A stretch of 64,000 nt of DNA from Monosporascus cannonballus (lineage: Eukaryota > Ascomycota > Sordariomycetes > Xylariales): assembly GCA_004154925.1 (NCBI GenBank), contig QJNS01000186.1, forward strand, positions 1 through 64,000, in the 5' to 3' direction. Of this stretch, positions 33,663 through 44,200 are shown piece after piece. The notes under the pieces are model-generated. The model was not told the DNA's origin, ran no database searches, and worked only from the letters and a program-made list of their open reading frames with translations. The position numbers and the translations under genes are program-made. Every line of letters starts with the position of its first letter. Positions within the stretch are counted from its first letter, which is position 1.

Positions 33663-34673
33663 TTATAAGTGAATGTGTGTCTTCGTAACCGCCTTTCCAT
33701 CCTTATAGGCATCTAGCACCTCGTTGACATTGCTTGCCAAGAGTCCTTTCTTCACATCATAAGCTAGTGGCTTGATTTGACCAGCCTCGATGTACCCCAT
33801 GACCCGTGACCAAAAGCCTCCAGCAAGCCTAGGATGCTGATATGAGCTGCCGAAGACATCGCGCACATTGAATCCTGCCTTCTTTCCCAAAATCTTCGAC
33901 TCATCGACTGGATCACGAGGTAGCAGACGGGCCAGCGCGCCTTGCTTATGGCTCGACAGGGCATTCAGCGCGAGCAACTGGCCGTCTGGAGGGTTGACGG
34001 CGTCGTAGGCGTAAACTAGGTCGTCACCTACTATATCACGAATGTGGGCAAGAACCGTCTCGTAGCCAGCTTGGCGGTCGATGACATGGGTGGCCTCGAA
34101 GGACTTCAACTCGGCTTCGTCGCCACCCACCACAACAATGCGCCCAATACCTGCGAGCTTGGCCAGTTGGACGCCAAATCGACCGCAATTTGAACCCCCT
34201 CCGACGATCAGGATCGCTGCGTTGGCGTAGTCGAACCCCTTGGCGGCCGGTGACCATGGTGCGAGAATCTGCAATGTTTCGAACAGAGCCACCAAAGGCG
34301 CAATGATATTGGTAGGCAAAGTAGCCGCCTCGTCGTCCGTGATGGAGTCCAGAATCTTAGCTAGAGCCCCCAAGTCTGCGATGGCATACTCTTGCAGGCC
34401 ATTCTGTGTCGAACCTGGCGCTAATGAGGCCTGATACACGATTCGATCGCCGATTACTGTATTCGTGGCACCTTGGCCTAGTTTTGTGACTCTGCCGACG
34501 ACGTCGTTGGTAAGGATTGAGGGAAGGCTGGTAATTAAAAGACCTTGATCGCGGCTCTTCTCGTCGTGAGGGTTTAGGCCGGCAACGGTCACTTTCACCT
34601 GTACCTGATTTGCGCCAGGCTCAGGAATAAGCCGGTCGCTTACAAGGGTGACAGGCTTGCCGACCTCTGACAC
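33663..34673 (-). CDS. Zinc-less MDR-family oxidoreductase (quinone/enoyl reductase-like), 5' end unresolved
   Basis: NAD(P)H-dependent medium-chain dehydrogenase/reductase without the structural-zinc Cys cluster, resembling quinone oxidoreductases and trans-acting enoyl reductases. The given 336 codons contain an N-terminal GroES-like fold (QVQVKVTVAGLNPHD, then ILTNDVVGRVTKLG), a Rossmann segment AILIVGGGSNCGRFGVQLAKL (last residue omitted here would extend the helix) and the C-terminal domain ending AVTKTHIHL. The frame continues upstream as SISRTQKALLVSEVGKPVTL, typical of this family, but has no in-frame ATG back to a stop near 34852. The codon at 34700-34698 where a start would fit is ATA. 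Either a short 5' exon was missed or the start codon is lost. Substrate unknown. Confidence 0.75.
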   Translation of the reverse strand: MSEVGKPVTLVSDRLIPEPGANQVQVKVTVAGLNPHDEKSRDQGLLITSLPSILTNDVVGRVTKLGQGATNTVIGDRIVYQASLAPGSTQNGLQEYAIADLGALAKILDSITDDEAATLPTNIIAPLVALFETLQILAPWSPAAKGFDYANAAILIVGGGSNCGRFGVQLAKLAGIGRIVVVGGDEAELKSFEATHVIDRQAGYETVLAHIRDIVGDDLVYAYDAVNPPDGQLLALNALSSHKQGALARLLPRDPVDESKILGKKAGFNVRDVFGSSYQHPRLAGGFWSRVMGYIEAGQIKPLAYDVKKGLLASNVNEVLDAYKDGKAVTKTHIHL

Positions 34674-35943
34674 GAGGAGCGCTTTCTGTGTACGAGATAT
34701 GCTTGACGCTTCGCGGGTGATAGCTACGCTGAAAAGAGGATCCTGGCCTTGATGTATGCTCTGACCTGGTGAAGGTAGGCTGCAAGTGAATCTATATACA
34801 ACGCATAGCTTCGTCCAGTTATTTGCTATGTACGAGGAGAACCGCCATTAGTAATTCTCAGATGGCGTCATGGCAGGGAGCTTAGCAAGCGGCTCGGCAG
34901 ACTTGCCGGGGCCGATCGACTAAGTGCGTCTCTGGTTGCTTTCGGTCGGGATTTTCGACATAATAGCCCTTGTCCACTCCGTTTGCAATTATTACAGTAA
35001 ACGAAGGCATCTATTGTGACATAACTTAGTAATATGTATATATTATCATATTAATAACAACTGGAGGCTGCCGCTTGCGCGGCGAGCATAATATATGCCC
35101 TCGTTTTATAGTGCAGAGGTTCCAGGGCTTTGGGGCATTTACAGGGATCCTGGAAACGGACCAATACTATTTGGACCCATCGGACCTAGCAACACGGGCC
35201 GCATGCTGCTGCCATGGTAGTTACTTTCCTATTTGGGAAGTCGGTTCCCAGCAAAAAAGAAAGCGACACAATAATCCTCGCTCACTCCCTTCGTGCCTCA
35301 GTACGTTAAAACGAGGGCATTAGATAAGCTTCGCGTATCTTTATACAAGATTAATAATCTCGGTATTCCGAGATGGCATGTCTAAGTAACCTGCGGGTAA
35401 CCGTTGTTACTCGGTTTCCGGTCAAGTGCCGAGGGCATGCTGCAATACGGGCTGGGTATCCCGCTCGGCCCACGAGTATCGTTATATGACTGGGACTGTC
35501 ATGTAAGCTACATCAACTGCAGTAACACTAATCAGGACAGAGATTGGCTTACGTGACCTAAGTTAGAAATTGGGTTATCTAGGGTGTTCGCGATGTATAG
35601 TGAAGAAGGCATTCACCGCATCTCCAGCCGTCTCCACATCTTATGAATCGTAGCACTTAGAATCGTGAAGTCCGGCTGCAACAGCTCTTTTAACCCAATT
35701 TTCACCTTCAATTAACTATTAACGGCGCTATCCCATCGCAAACTGGAGCCCACTAGTAACGCTACCGTCAGGCCCGAAATCATCCCTAGTGCCCTCAAGA
35801 TCTAGGGCAACGACGCTTATCCTGTCACGTACCGTCGCCTTCGTCCTCTCAATGCAACTCGCGCTCGATATACCGGATTTAAGAGTGAGACGATCACTCT
35901 CAGGGCTGGAACTGTTCGACGTCATGGTGCAAGGCCTCTCACA
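34674..35943. other. Intergenic, no gene seen
   Basis: About 1.27 kb between the oxidoreductase and the hydrolase pseudogene. It holds the promoter of the former. No conserved domain was recognised in any frame. Confidence 0.45.
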
Positions 35944-36738
35944 TGCGACATCGTTTTCGAGCGTGATGTTGCTGTCACCCTTCGTGATGGCACCACTATG
36001 TATACAGACGTCTTTCGTCCTGCGGGAACGGACAAAGCTCCCTCAATAATCTCCCGGAGTCCCTACGGAAAGCAGATTGGCGGGTCGTGGTTAGATGACA
36101 TTCCCCACCGATCCGGCGTGCCACTCGCCGCCGTTTCTGAATTGTAGAAGTGGGAAGGACCCAATCCGGCTTATTGGGTTGCGCAAGGATACGCCATCTT
36201 GAATCCAGATTCTCGCGGTGCTTATGCCTCCGAAGGCAACGTCACCTTCTTTGGTCGCCGGCTTGCAGAGGATGGGTACGACTTCACTGGGTGGACAGCT
36301 GATCAACCTTGGAGCTCCGGAAAGGTGGCAATGTCTGACAACTCATGGCTCGCAATTTCTCCGATGTTTATTGCTTCTGAGAGTCCACCACACTTGACTG
36401 CTATTGCGCCCTGGGAAGGTTTCGCAGACCAGTTCCGTGCTATGACCAACAGAGGTGGCATTCCCGCTCCTACCTTCACAGAAATGATGATCACAACGAC
36501 ATTCGCCGGTGAAAGCTTCGTCGAGGACATAGCACGTATGATTATCAGTCAGCAAGTAATGAATGAGTATTGGCAGGGAAAAATTGCCCGCCTTGATCGT
36601 ATCACGGTACCAGTCTACGTCGTCGCAAGTTATACCAACCCGACTCACACCCACGGCACTTTTGAGGGCTTTCGATCCATTCATTCCCAGGACAAGTGGC
36701 TAAGAGTGCACAATACGTTTGAGTGGCCTGATTACTAG
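35944..36738 (+). pseudogene. CocE/NonD-type hydrolase (X-Pro dipeptidyl-peptidase S15 family), truncated
   Basis: One plus-strand frame reads as the alpha/beta-hydrolase core of CocE/NonD esterases and S15 peptidases: VTLRDGTTMYTDVFRPAGTD, ISRSPYGKQIGGSW, KWEGPNPAYWVAQGYAILNP, DGYDFTGWTADQPWSSGKVA, DNSWLAISPMFIASESPPHL and APWEGFADQF. The nucleophile Ser (NSWLA) is present. A TAG stop at 36145-36147 interrupts the core just before KWEGPNPAYW, at a place where the family commonly has Gln, so CAG to TAG is likely. A second stop ends the frame at VHNTFEWPDY. The usual C-terminal jelly-roll domain is missing: only about 265 codons remain of a family that is normally 550-650 aa. I infer a dead gene. 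The 5' start is not resolved. Confidence 0.85.
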
Positions 36739-37083
36739 AATAATGCAGTGAGCGAGGTATAGTAGTATGGAGACGAACACTGGATCAAACATATATTGAT
36801 ACCTGACGATGCCCGATATGCGAACCGTTTGGGCGTCATGCGTATTGATAGTGAGAATATGGAAAGTGATTGAGCCACGTTGGTCGGGCAGCTACATTTC
36901 GACCGAAGCCCTTCTTCTGTTTGGCAGGAGGCTTCATCCCATTGAAAACTAGACAACAGGGCCAAAGATATTTGACAAGTGATTATCTGCCACTTCATCT
37001 TCATGACGCCTCCTGCGACTGGGGCTGCAGATTAGGCTGGAGGTAGGTTTACCACCGATATGGTGTAGGAAGAAATATTAACT
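36739..37083. other. Intergenic, promoter side of the phosphorylase gene
   Basis: About 345 bp. A faint continuation of the hydrolase relic may be present just after 36738 (NNAVSEV before two stops). The rest should carry the promoter of the phosphorylase-domain gene. No motif assigned. Confidence 0.4.
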
Positions 37084-38767
37084 ATGGAGTGGCTCTTCTA
37101 TTTAGTGGACAAGAGAGATCCGATCTTTCCACCAAAATATCTCCGAAATACGGACTATTCTCTGTGGAGTTCCTTAGGCCATCAAAGAATGGGACCGACA
37201 AAGTTTGCCATCCTGTCTACTTGCAATTCAGGCCAGCCGCTGATGCTCAGATCTAGGAAACTCACCCACGATGCCTACACAGTTGGATGGGTGGCCGTGC
37301 TCCACTGCGAACTGAATGCGTCGAGGCTGTTGTTGGACGAGAAACACGAGCCTCTCCAGTCGGGAGAAAATGACGACAACAGCTACCTCCTCGGCCGCAT
37401 GGGAGCACATAATGTCGTGATCACTTTCCCTGGATCAGGGACGTACGGAACAAATGCCGCCGCACAGGTGGTGACCAATATGGTTCGCACGTTTCGAAAC
37501 ATTCGATTTGGATTGTTGGTTGGCGTAGGGGGAGGTGCCCCACGACCACCGAACTCTAAAGATGCGACTAAAGACATTCGGCTTGGTGATATTATAGTTA
37601 GCGACCCCAAAGGGAAGCATGGTAAGAGTGTCCTAGTGCTTCGCTCCTAATTACAAGGGCTCGATCATACGCTAATGCTAAAGACATTTAGGTGGTGTTC
37701 TTCAGTATGACATGGGCAAGTGGGGAAACGATCAGGACTTTAGCATCGAGTCGCATCTGAATAAACCTCCTGGGATCCTGCTGAAAGCAATGCAGTTGCT
37801 GCGATCAGATCATGACTTTGGAGAGGGAGAGATGAATCAGTATATTCAGCAAGTGACTGTGAAAGCTTCGAAGCGGACACAGTTTAGAGAATATCTGTTT
37901 CCAGGACGCGACCAGGACCAGCTATTCAAGGCAAATCGTCAGCACAGTGGCGAAGATGACTGCTCCGACTGCCGTGCTACTGGGCTGACGGAGAAGCGTC
38001 TTGACCGAGACTCAGACGAACCAGCAGTCCATTACGGACTCATTGCCTCTGCGAATGCGGTTATGAGATCTGCTCAGCGCCGTAATGAGCTGCGTGATAA
38101 GTGGAACGTCTCTTGCTTTGAGATGGAGGCGGCAGGGCTGATGGACAACTTTCCCTGCGTGGTGATCCGGGGCATTTGTGACTACTCTGACGACCACAAG
38201 AACAAGGTGTGGCAGCCTTACGCGGCGGTGGCGGCCGCAGCATACGCAAAGGACCTCCTGAGGATCATCCAGGCGACGGAGGTTACAGCCATCCCCCCAG
38301 CGGTGGAAGACTTGCCTGGTCGGGGCCGGGCTGTCCCCCAGGATCCTCCCAGCCCAGTTCCGACGGTTTTCGGTTATGCTGGGTTTGTCCGCTTAGATAT
38401 TTTGAACCGGCTGAGTGACGCTGATCTACGACGGTTGAAAATTCGGATCCCACAGGTGTTGGCAGAGTTGGCAAGAGACGTTAACTGGAGCAACTGGCAC
38501 CGAGTTATTGATAATCTGAACTCGGAATTCCACCTCGGATTATTATCCAGTGACAAGGGCGAATATGAAGGGAGAAATTGGAGGGAGTGGAAAGCGATCC
38601 ATAATTCGGCGAGTGAGTCGGACTACGCTCGCACCGTGGCTTTTCGCAATCGAATGGGCCAGTGGTGCAACAATAACAAGTATCAGGCCGGATGTGGCGT
38701 GATCTGGCTGACCTTTGTCCTAGAGCTACACGACGTGCTGCAGGAGTACAAGCCACATGTGCGTTAG
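37084..38767 (+). CDS. Nucleoside phosphorylase-domain protein with unknown C-terminal domain
   Basis: N-terminal PNP/UDP-phosphorylase fold of the kind used as the effector domain of many fungal NLR-like (STAND) proteins. Exons 37084-37621 and 37692-38767, 537 aa; the 70-bp intron is GTAAGA...TTTAG and restores KHGGVLQYD. An in-frame ATG at 37243 just before LRSRKLTHDAYTVGW gives 484 aa and fits the usual domain start, though the upstream ATG has the better context. Motifs: NVVITFPGSGTYGTNAAAQV, LLVGVGGGAPRP, LGDIIVSDP, CFEMEAAGLMDNFPC (Glu about 325) and GICDYSDDHKNKVWQPYAA (Asp about 343), matching the ribose- and base-binding residues of nucleosidases. After a Pro-rich linker the last 130 residues form an apparently helical domain (FVRLDILNRLSDADLRRLKI to VLQEYKPHVR) that I do not recognise. 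No NACHT/NB-ARC P-loop or repeats follow. Substrate is unknown. Confidence 0.85.
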
Positions 38768-39300
38768 TGGGCTTGAATATTTGAATCCTACCAGCATCTT
38801 CATTGGTGAAACTCTAGTCACCTGCTTACCATACAGTTGACTCTGCCCTACGACCTATCTATATCTTGATATGTGGCTATTTATGTGAGCACTATGGGAG
38901 AAAGAGAAAGATAACAAGGTTTCGTGAAAATCCGGTATATGTGGCTATATTCGTTGGAAAAGGCACCGAGTACAATTTTTGCTGTGAAAGTGATTTCTAC
39001 CAAAGATTACACTGTGTCCGTCGGAGTTAGATCACGGAAATTGCAAAGACCGTCTACCGAAAGGGAATTCTCAGCAACCCCCCAGAACCTGTTCTTATAT
39101 ACGCCAGCTTTGGTTTCATTGGGAGAGCCAGTATTAAAGACCAGCTTGTGCTGTACTCACCCGTCTGGAACTGGTGAAGTCTTGCCGGATGCAAGGGACA
39201 TCAGTTGTATTTTCCCTCAGCTAGCTCAGGCCTCCTTGGCTCGATCTGCACTTTTTGGAATGTACTAATGTACTCTTTTTTTTAACTACCATAGCGCCCC
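38768..39300. other. Intergenic, edge of AT-rich block
   Basis: About 530 bp containing the 3' UTR of the phosphorylase gene. Composition is normal up to a G-rich string (near 39303-39320), after which it drops sharply to very AT-rich DNA. No gene seen. Confidence 0.5.
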
Positions 39301-40602
39301 CGGGCAAGGGGGGGGGTTGGTTTAAAAACGCTTAAATATAGCATTTTTAGAAGTAAAAATAATCTAGAGTAAAATAGTTATGGTCAAATTTTTAAAATTA
39401 CAGGATTTATAAAAACTATTATATAAAATAGTTGTTAAACAAATAATCTTTTTATATAAATATAATTTTTTTTTTACAAAAAGTAGTAATTTTTATATAA
39501 AAATAATTTTCGAACTTAGTTTTAAAAGATAAAAGAAAATATAGAATAGAAAAACACGATAAAGAAATTCAAGTTACTGTTATTTTTTTTCGAAAAGTGT
39601 TAAATGTTTTTTTTTACAATTACGATAAAAATATAAAAGCTAAAAGGTTTAACTAATTATTAAACTTAAGTTGAAAAATTTATATTAATAAAGGTATTAT
39701 AACAATTTAAATATAAATAATTAATTACGTTGTGTAATAAAAAATAATTTGCGCAGCGAATTATTATTACGAATTAATATTGCTTAAATTATAAAACGAT
39801 TATATTTATGCAAAATAAATTTGAGCTTAAGGTACGTTTTCTAGACTGAGCTAAATATATAGAAAATCATTAATAGACGATTATATCTATATATATATAT
39901 ATATATTTAATTTAGTTTTACGACCTAAGCCAAGGTCGATTACGCGGAACGGTCGGAACCATATAAACAGATAACGTGATTTGGACCTTTTTTGGCGTCA
40001 ACATCCAAGTAAATTTATATAAGACTAATCGCATTTAATAAAATTAAATTTATAATAACTTCAAGATTTAATAAAATTCTTTATTTTATATAATATATAT
40101 ACATATTTACTAAATTTATAATTTAAATTATAATAACTTATACTATTTAATTTTGTTATTTAAATTTTTAAAATCTTTTTATTAATAAAAATTTATATAA
40201 CTTAAATTCAATACTTAAGCAAACTTTAAATCATTATATAATTTAAACTTTTGTTTAATAATATTATTCAATAACAAATAATAGTTTTTATATTAAAATA
40301 CTAGATAATATTTAACTATTTATTATTATAAATTTTTAAAATAAAATGAAAATTTCCGAAAAATAAATTTATAAATTTATAAAATAACTCCCTGTTATTT
40401 CAATACGTATTATTAAGTTAAGGTATAAAATTTAAAAACTCGTAATTTTTCAATAAAAATTTTATTTAAAGTTTTTTTATTTAAATAAAAATATATTTCC
40501 GTTTTTAAAACTTAAAAGAAATTAGTAAATATTATTTTTATTATAATAACTTTTTTAATGAAATATATTTTACATTAATTTAAACTAACAATAAAAAAGT
40601 AT

Positions 40603-40811
40603 TATATAAAAATACAGCTTTTATAACGATAAGGCTGATAGCCGACCAGCCGCCAATCAGCCACCGACCAATTTACTAATATAAATCCACTATCTGGCAG
40701 CTAATAAGAAACGCTAAATGAAAGTAACCTAATACATTTATTTCTTGTAATCTGTTTTACGAATGGTCGGAAATTATCTTACTCCAGCTTACAGCTATTT
40801 ATTATCTTATA
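40603..40811 (+). repeat. LTR copy 1 of the chromovirus
   Basis: About 210 bp, sharing with copies 2 and 3 the order AATACAGC, GCCGACCAGCC-like, ATATAAATCCACTATCTGGC, GGAAACGCC-like, ACGACTGGTCGGA-like and TATTATCTTA. Ends are approximate because RIP has altered the expected TG...CA. Confidence 0.75.
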
Positions 40812-41041
40812 ATTCTTTTATCTTTATAATAAAAAATAACGTAATAACTATTAAAAATAAAGTTCGCCGACTACAAAACGAACCTAGGTTACTAATCGAA
40901 AAAACCGCCGATTGGAACCCAATTAACGAATAATCGATTACGATATAGAAATAAGCGAAAAAGCCTATAACGAAACTCTAACGAACAAAAAACCATAATT
41001 GCCGGAATCCCGAATCATCTTATATATATAATAAGAATACG

Positions 41042-41250
41042 TCTATAAGAATACAGCCCCTATAAGGATGAGGCTGGTAGCCGACTAGCCATCGATCAGC
41101 TACCGATCTACTTACTAATATAAATCTACTATCTGGCAGCTAGTAGGAAACGCCAAATAAAAGTAATCTAATATATATATTTTTTGGAATCTGTTTTACG
41201 ATTAGTCGGAAATTATTTTATTACAGCTTATAGCTATTTATTATTTTATA
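41042..41250 (+). repeat. LTR copy 2, tandem duplicate with leader
   Basis: Second copy, 439 bp downstream of copy 1. Homology continues past the LTR into the leader and early gag-like sequence (about 40812-41041 versus 41251-41480), so the 5' end of the element is tandemly duplicated rather than simply carrying a second LTR. Confidence 0.75.
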
Positions 41251-44200
41251 ATTTTTTTATTTTTATTATAAAGGGTAACGCGATAATTATTAAAAGCAGA
41301 ATTTGCCGACTGCAAAATAAATCTAGGTTATTAATTAAAGAAACCGCCGATCGGAACCTAATTAACGAACGATTAATTACGATATAGGAATAGGTTAAAA
41401 AGCTTATAATAAAGCCTTAACGAGTAAAAGATTACGGTTTTCGAAATTTTAAATCTTTTTATATATATAATAAGGACGTATTTCGATAATAGTTAATAAA
41501 TAATCAGAAAAAAGGCGTAATATAATAACCGCGTCCCGGAGTTCAAAATTAAAAAAATTAAGTCCTTTAATAATAACCAGATTTTAAAAATTATTTATTA
41601 ACAAAATAAGTAATATTCGGAATTATTTTCATAATTAGCCGAATACTAAATAATAATATAAGCCAAAAAAGCAAAACTTTATAAGTTAATTACGATATCG
41701 TTATAAAAAACTTAAAGGCAATAAATAAATACCGTATTATAATTATTCGAAGTTTTTTAAACCCGTATTAATTAAAACAAAATTAAATAAAAGTTATTAG
41801 GAAACTTTATGCCGAAAAATTAAGGCGAAATATTTTTATTTATATTTAGTAAGTTATAAGTTATATAGATATTTTTATTATAAATGTTTAATAATTATAC
41901 CGCATTATGCTTAATTATTTTAAATACGAAAAGAATAAAAAATAAATAATTTATAGATTTTTATTAGGAAAAACTACGTAAATCTTAATTTTCTTAATAG
42001 GAAATATAAAAAATAACTTATAGAATTATGATAACAATTTGATTAATTGCCGTTGGACTTTTATATTAAATAAAGATTTTTAATTTATAAAATAAAATTT
42101 ACGGATGTTTTTAACCCGGAAAACGATTAGGATAATAAACGTTTTATTCTTAATTATTTTTATAAATTAATATCAGAATTTCGAAATACTTTATTACGAA
42201 AAAACGTTAAATTAAAACGAATTAATAACGTAACAAATAAGGCAAAACGTTATTAGGACGTTTGGAAAAAAGCGAAAAAAAACCGATTATTTTTCGTTAA
42301 AGGTATTAATAAGGATAAACGATTTTATTTTAACGTTTTCGAAAAAAAGAATTCCTAAAACAAATTAAAGGCGCCGTATAAGAATAATAGGGATTACGAG
42401 CGTTCTTATATTCGAAAAGCAAATAATTGCCGATTTAATTTGGATCGAAATAAGTCCGTATAATTTAATATCTTTAATTTTTATAAAAACTTATTTAAAT
42501 ATTATAATTATAGAAAGCCAGGTTATAAAAACGTAAATTATAAATCCAAAAAAGATACGAAATCCTTGTTATCCCGGTTATATAAAAATAAACTCTTAAA
42601 GGCCGTATAAAACATGATAATATATAACGATAAATTAAATTAATTTTTAAATGTAAACCTAAAAGAAAAGCCGGAATAAACGTATATATCCAGTTTACTT
42701 TAGCTGATAATTATAGAACGGTCGGAATAAAGTTATTTTTTACAGGAAAAGTACTTATTAAAAATATACGGGGAATATATTAATATAAGTAAATATAAAT
42801 ATCGGAATATAAATAAATTTTATAAATAAAAAGTTAATAAGGAAATTTAACTTTTAATTAATTTCCGTAAATATTCCGGGTTTTATCAGCATTAATATCG
42901 TATATATTAAATATTAAAAAATTTACGAAATTTTTATTAGCTTAATAAATAATAACGGGAATAAACGGAAATTTAAGCGAATTTATTTTGTAATATGCCG
43001 TAATTAGAAAAAGTTTAATTTCTTATTACCCAAATTAAAAATAAACAAATTAAGCGTTTTATTAAATATAGCCATATATTAATGATTATATGGATTAATG
43101 CAAAAAATCGACGAGCAGAAAATCGTAAACGTAACGTTTTCCGATAAGCAAATTTATACCGTTAACCTAATAAATTTAGCCGAAAGCTAAATATCCCCGA
43201 ATTTGGAAAATAATAAAAATAAAGAATAACCGATTTTTTTATATGCTTAAAAACTTTCTGGCGAATATATTCCGAAAAAATAACGAAAAAATATCTTAAT
43301 TATTAGGGGCAGAATATATAATAAATTTAATTCTAAGGAAAACGTTTTTATTAGACTTAATTTACTTTATTTCGGAAACTTAAAAAGAATATTCGAAAAA
43401 TATATCCTAAAAAACTTAAAAATAAGCCGAATACGTTATTCGAAAACGGACGTAAAAATACTAATATTATTCGTATTTAAAAAAACCGCAATTTTTAATT
43501 ATATATCGATTATAAAAAGTTAAATCGGATAATAATAAAAAATTAATACTTTTTATCCTTAATTACAAAAATAAAAAATAATTTAAAATTAATTAAAGTA
43601 TTTTCGAAATTTAATTTTAAAGATATTTATTATCGTATTAAAATTAAAAAAAACAATTAATAAAAAATTATTTTCTAAAGATAGTACGAATAATTTAAAT
43701 ATATAATTATATTATTTAACTTTATTAACGTATTAATTAAATTTTAAGCCTATATATATAAGATATTAATTAAATTAATTAATTATATGTATATAATATA
43801 TATAAATAATATAATTATTTATTCGAATAACGACAAAAAATATATAAAATATTTTTAGTTAATTTACGAACGGTTATTATAATATTAATTATTTGTTAAA
43901 ACGTTTAAATACGAATTTTTCTTTTAAAAAATAAAGTTTTTAGGATTTATAATTAATATCGACGGTTTGGAAATATATTATCGACAAGTCGATATTATCG
44001 AAATATGGCCAAAGTTAAAATTAATTTATATTATTTAAATATTATTGGGATTCGCAAATTTTTATCAGAAATTTATCGCTTATTATTTACGTATTACCGA
44101 ACTTATTATTAAGCTTTTAAAAAGGGCGCAAAATAAAAGAAAAATAATAAAATTTCCGTAATTCGAAAAAATTAAAAAAACGTTCCGAAATTTAAAAAAT

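Noticed and set aside
37084..38767. Full NLR-type (NACHT/NB-ARC plus repeats) receptor
   Set aside because: No P-loop GxxxxGK[ST] or repeat array follows the phosphorylase domain before the stop at 38767; only the effector-like domain is present.
38924..39268. 114-codon open frame after the phosphorylase gene
   Set aside because: It has no ATG at its start and resembles no domain; it lies at the compositional border of the AT-rich block.
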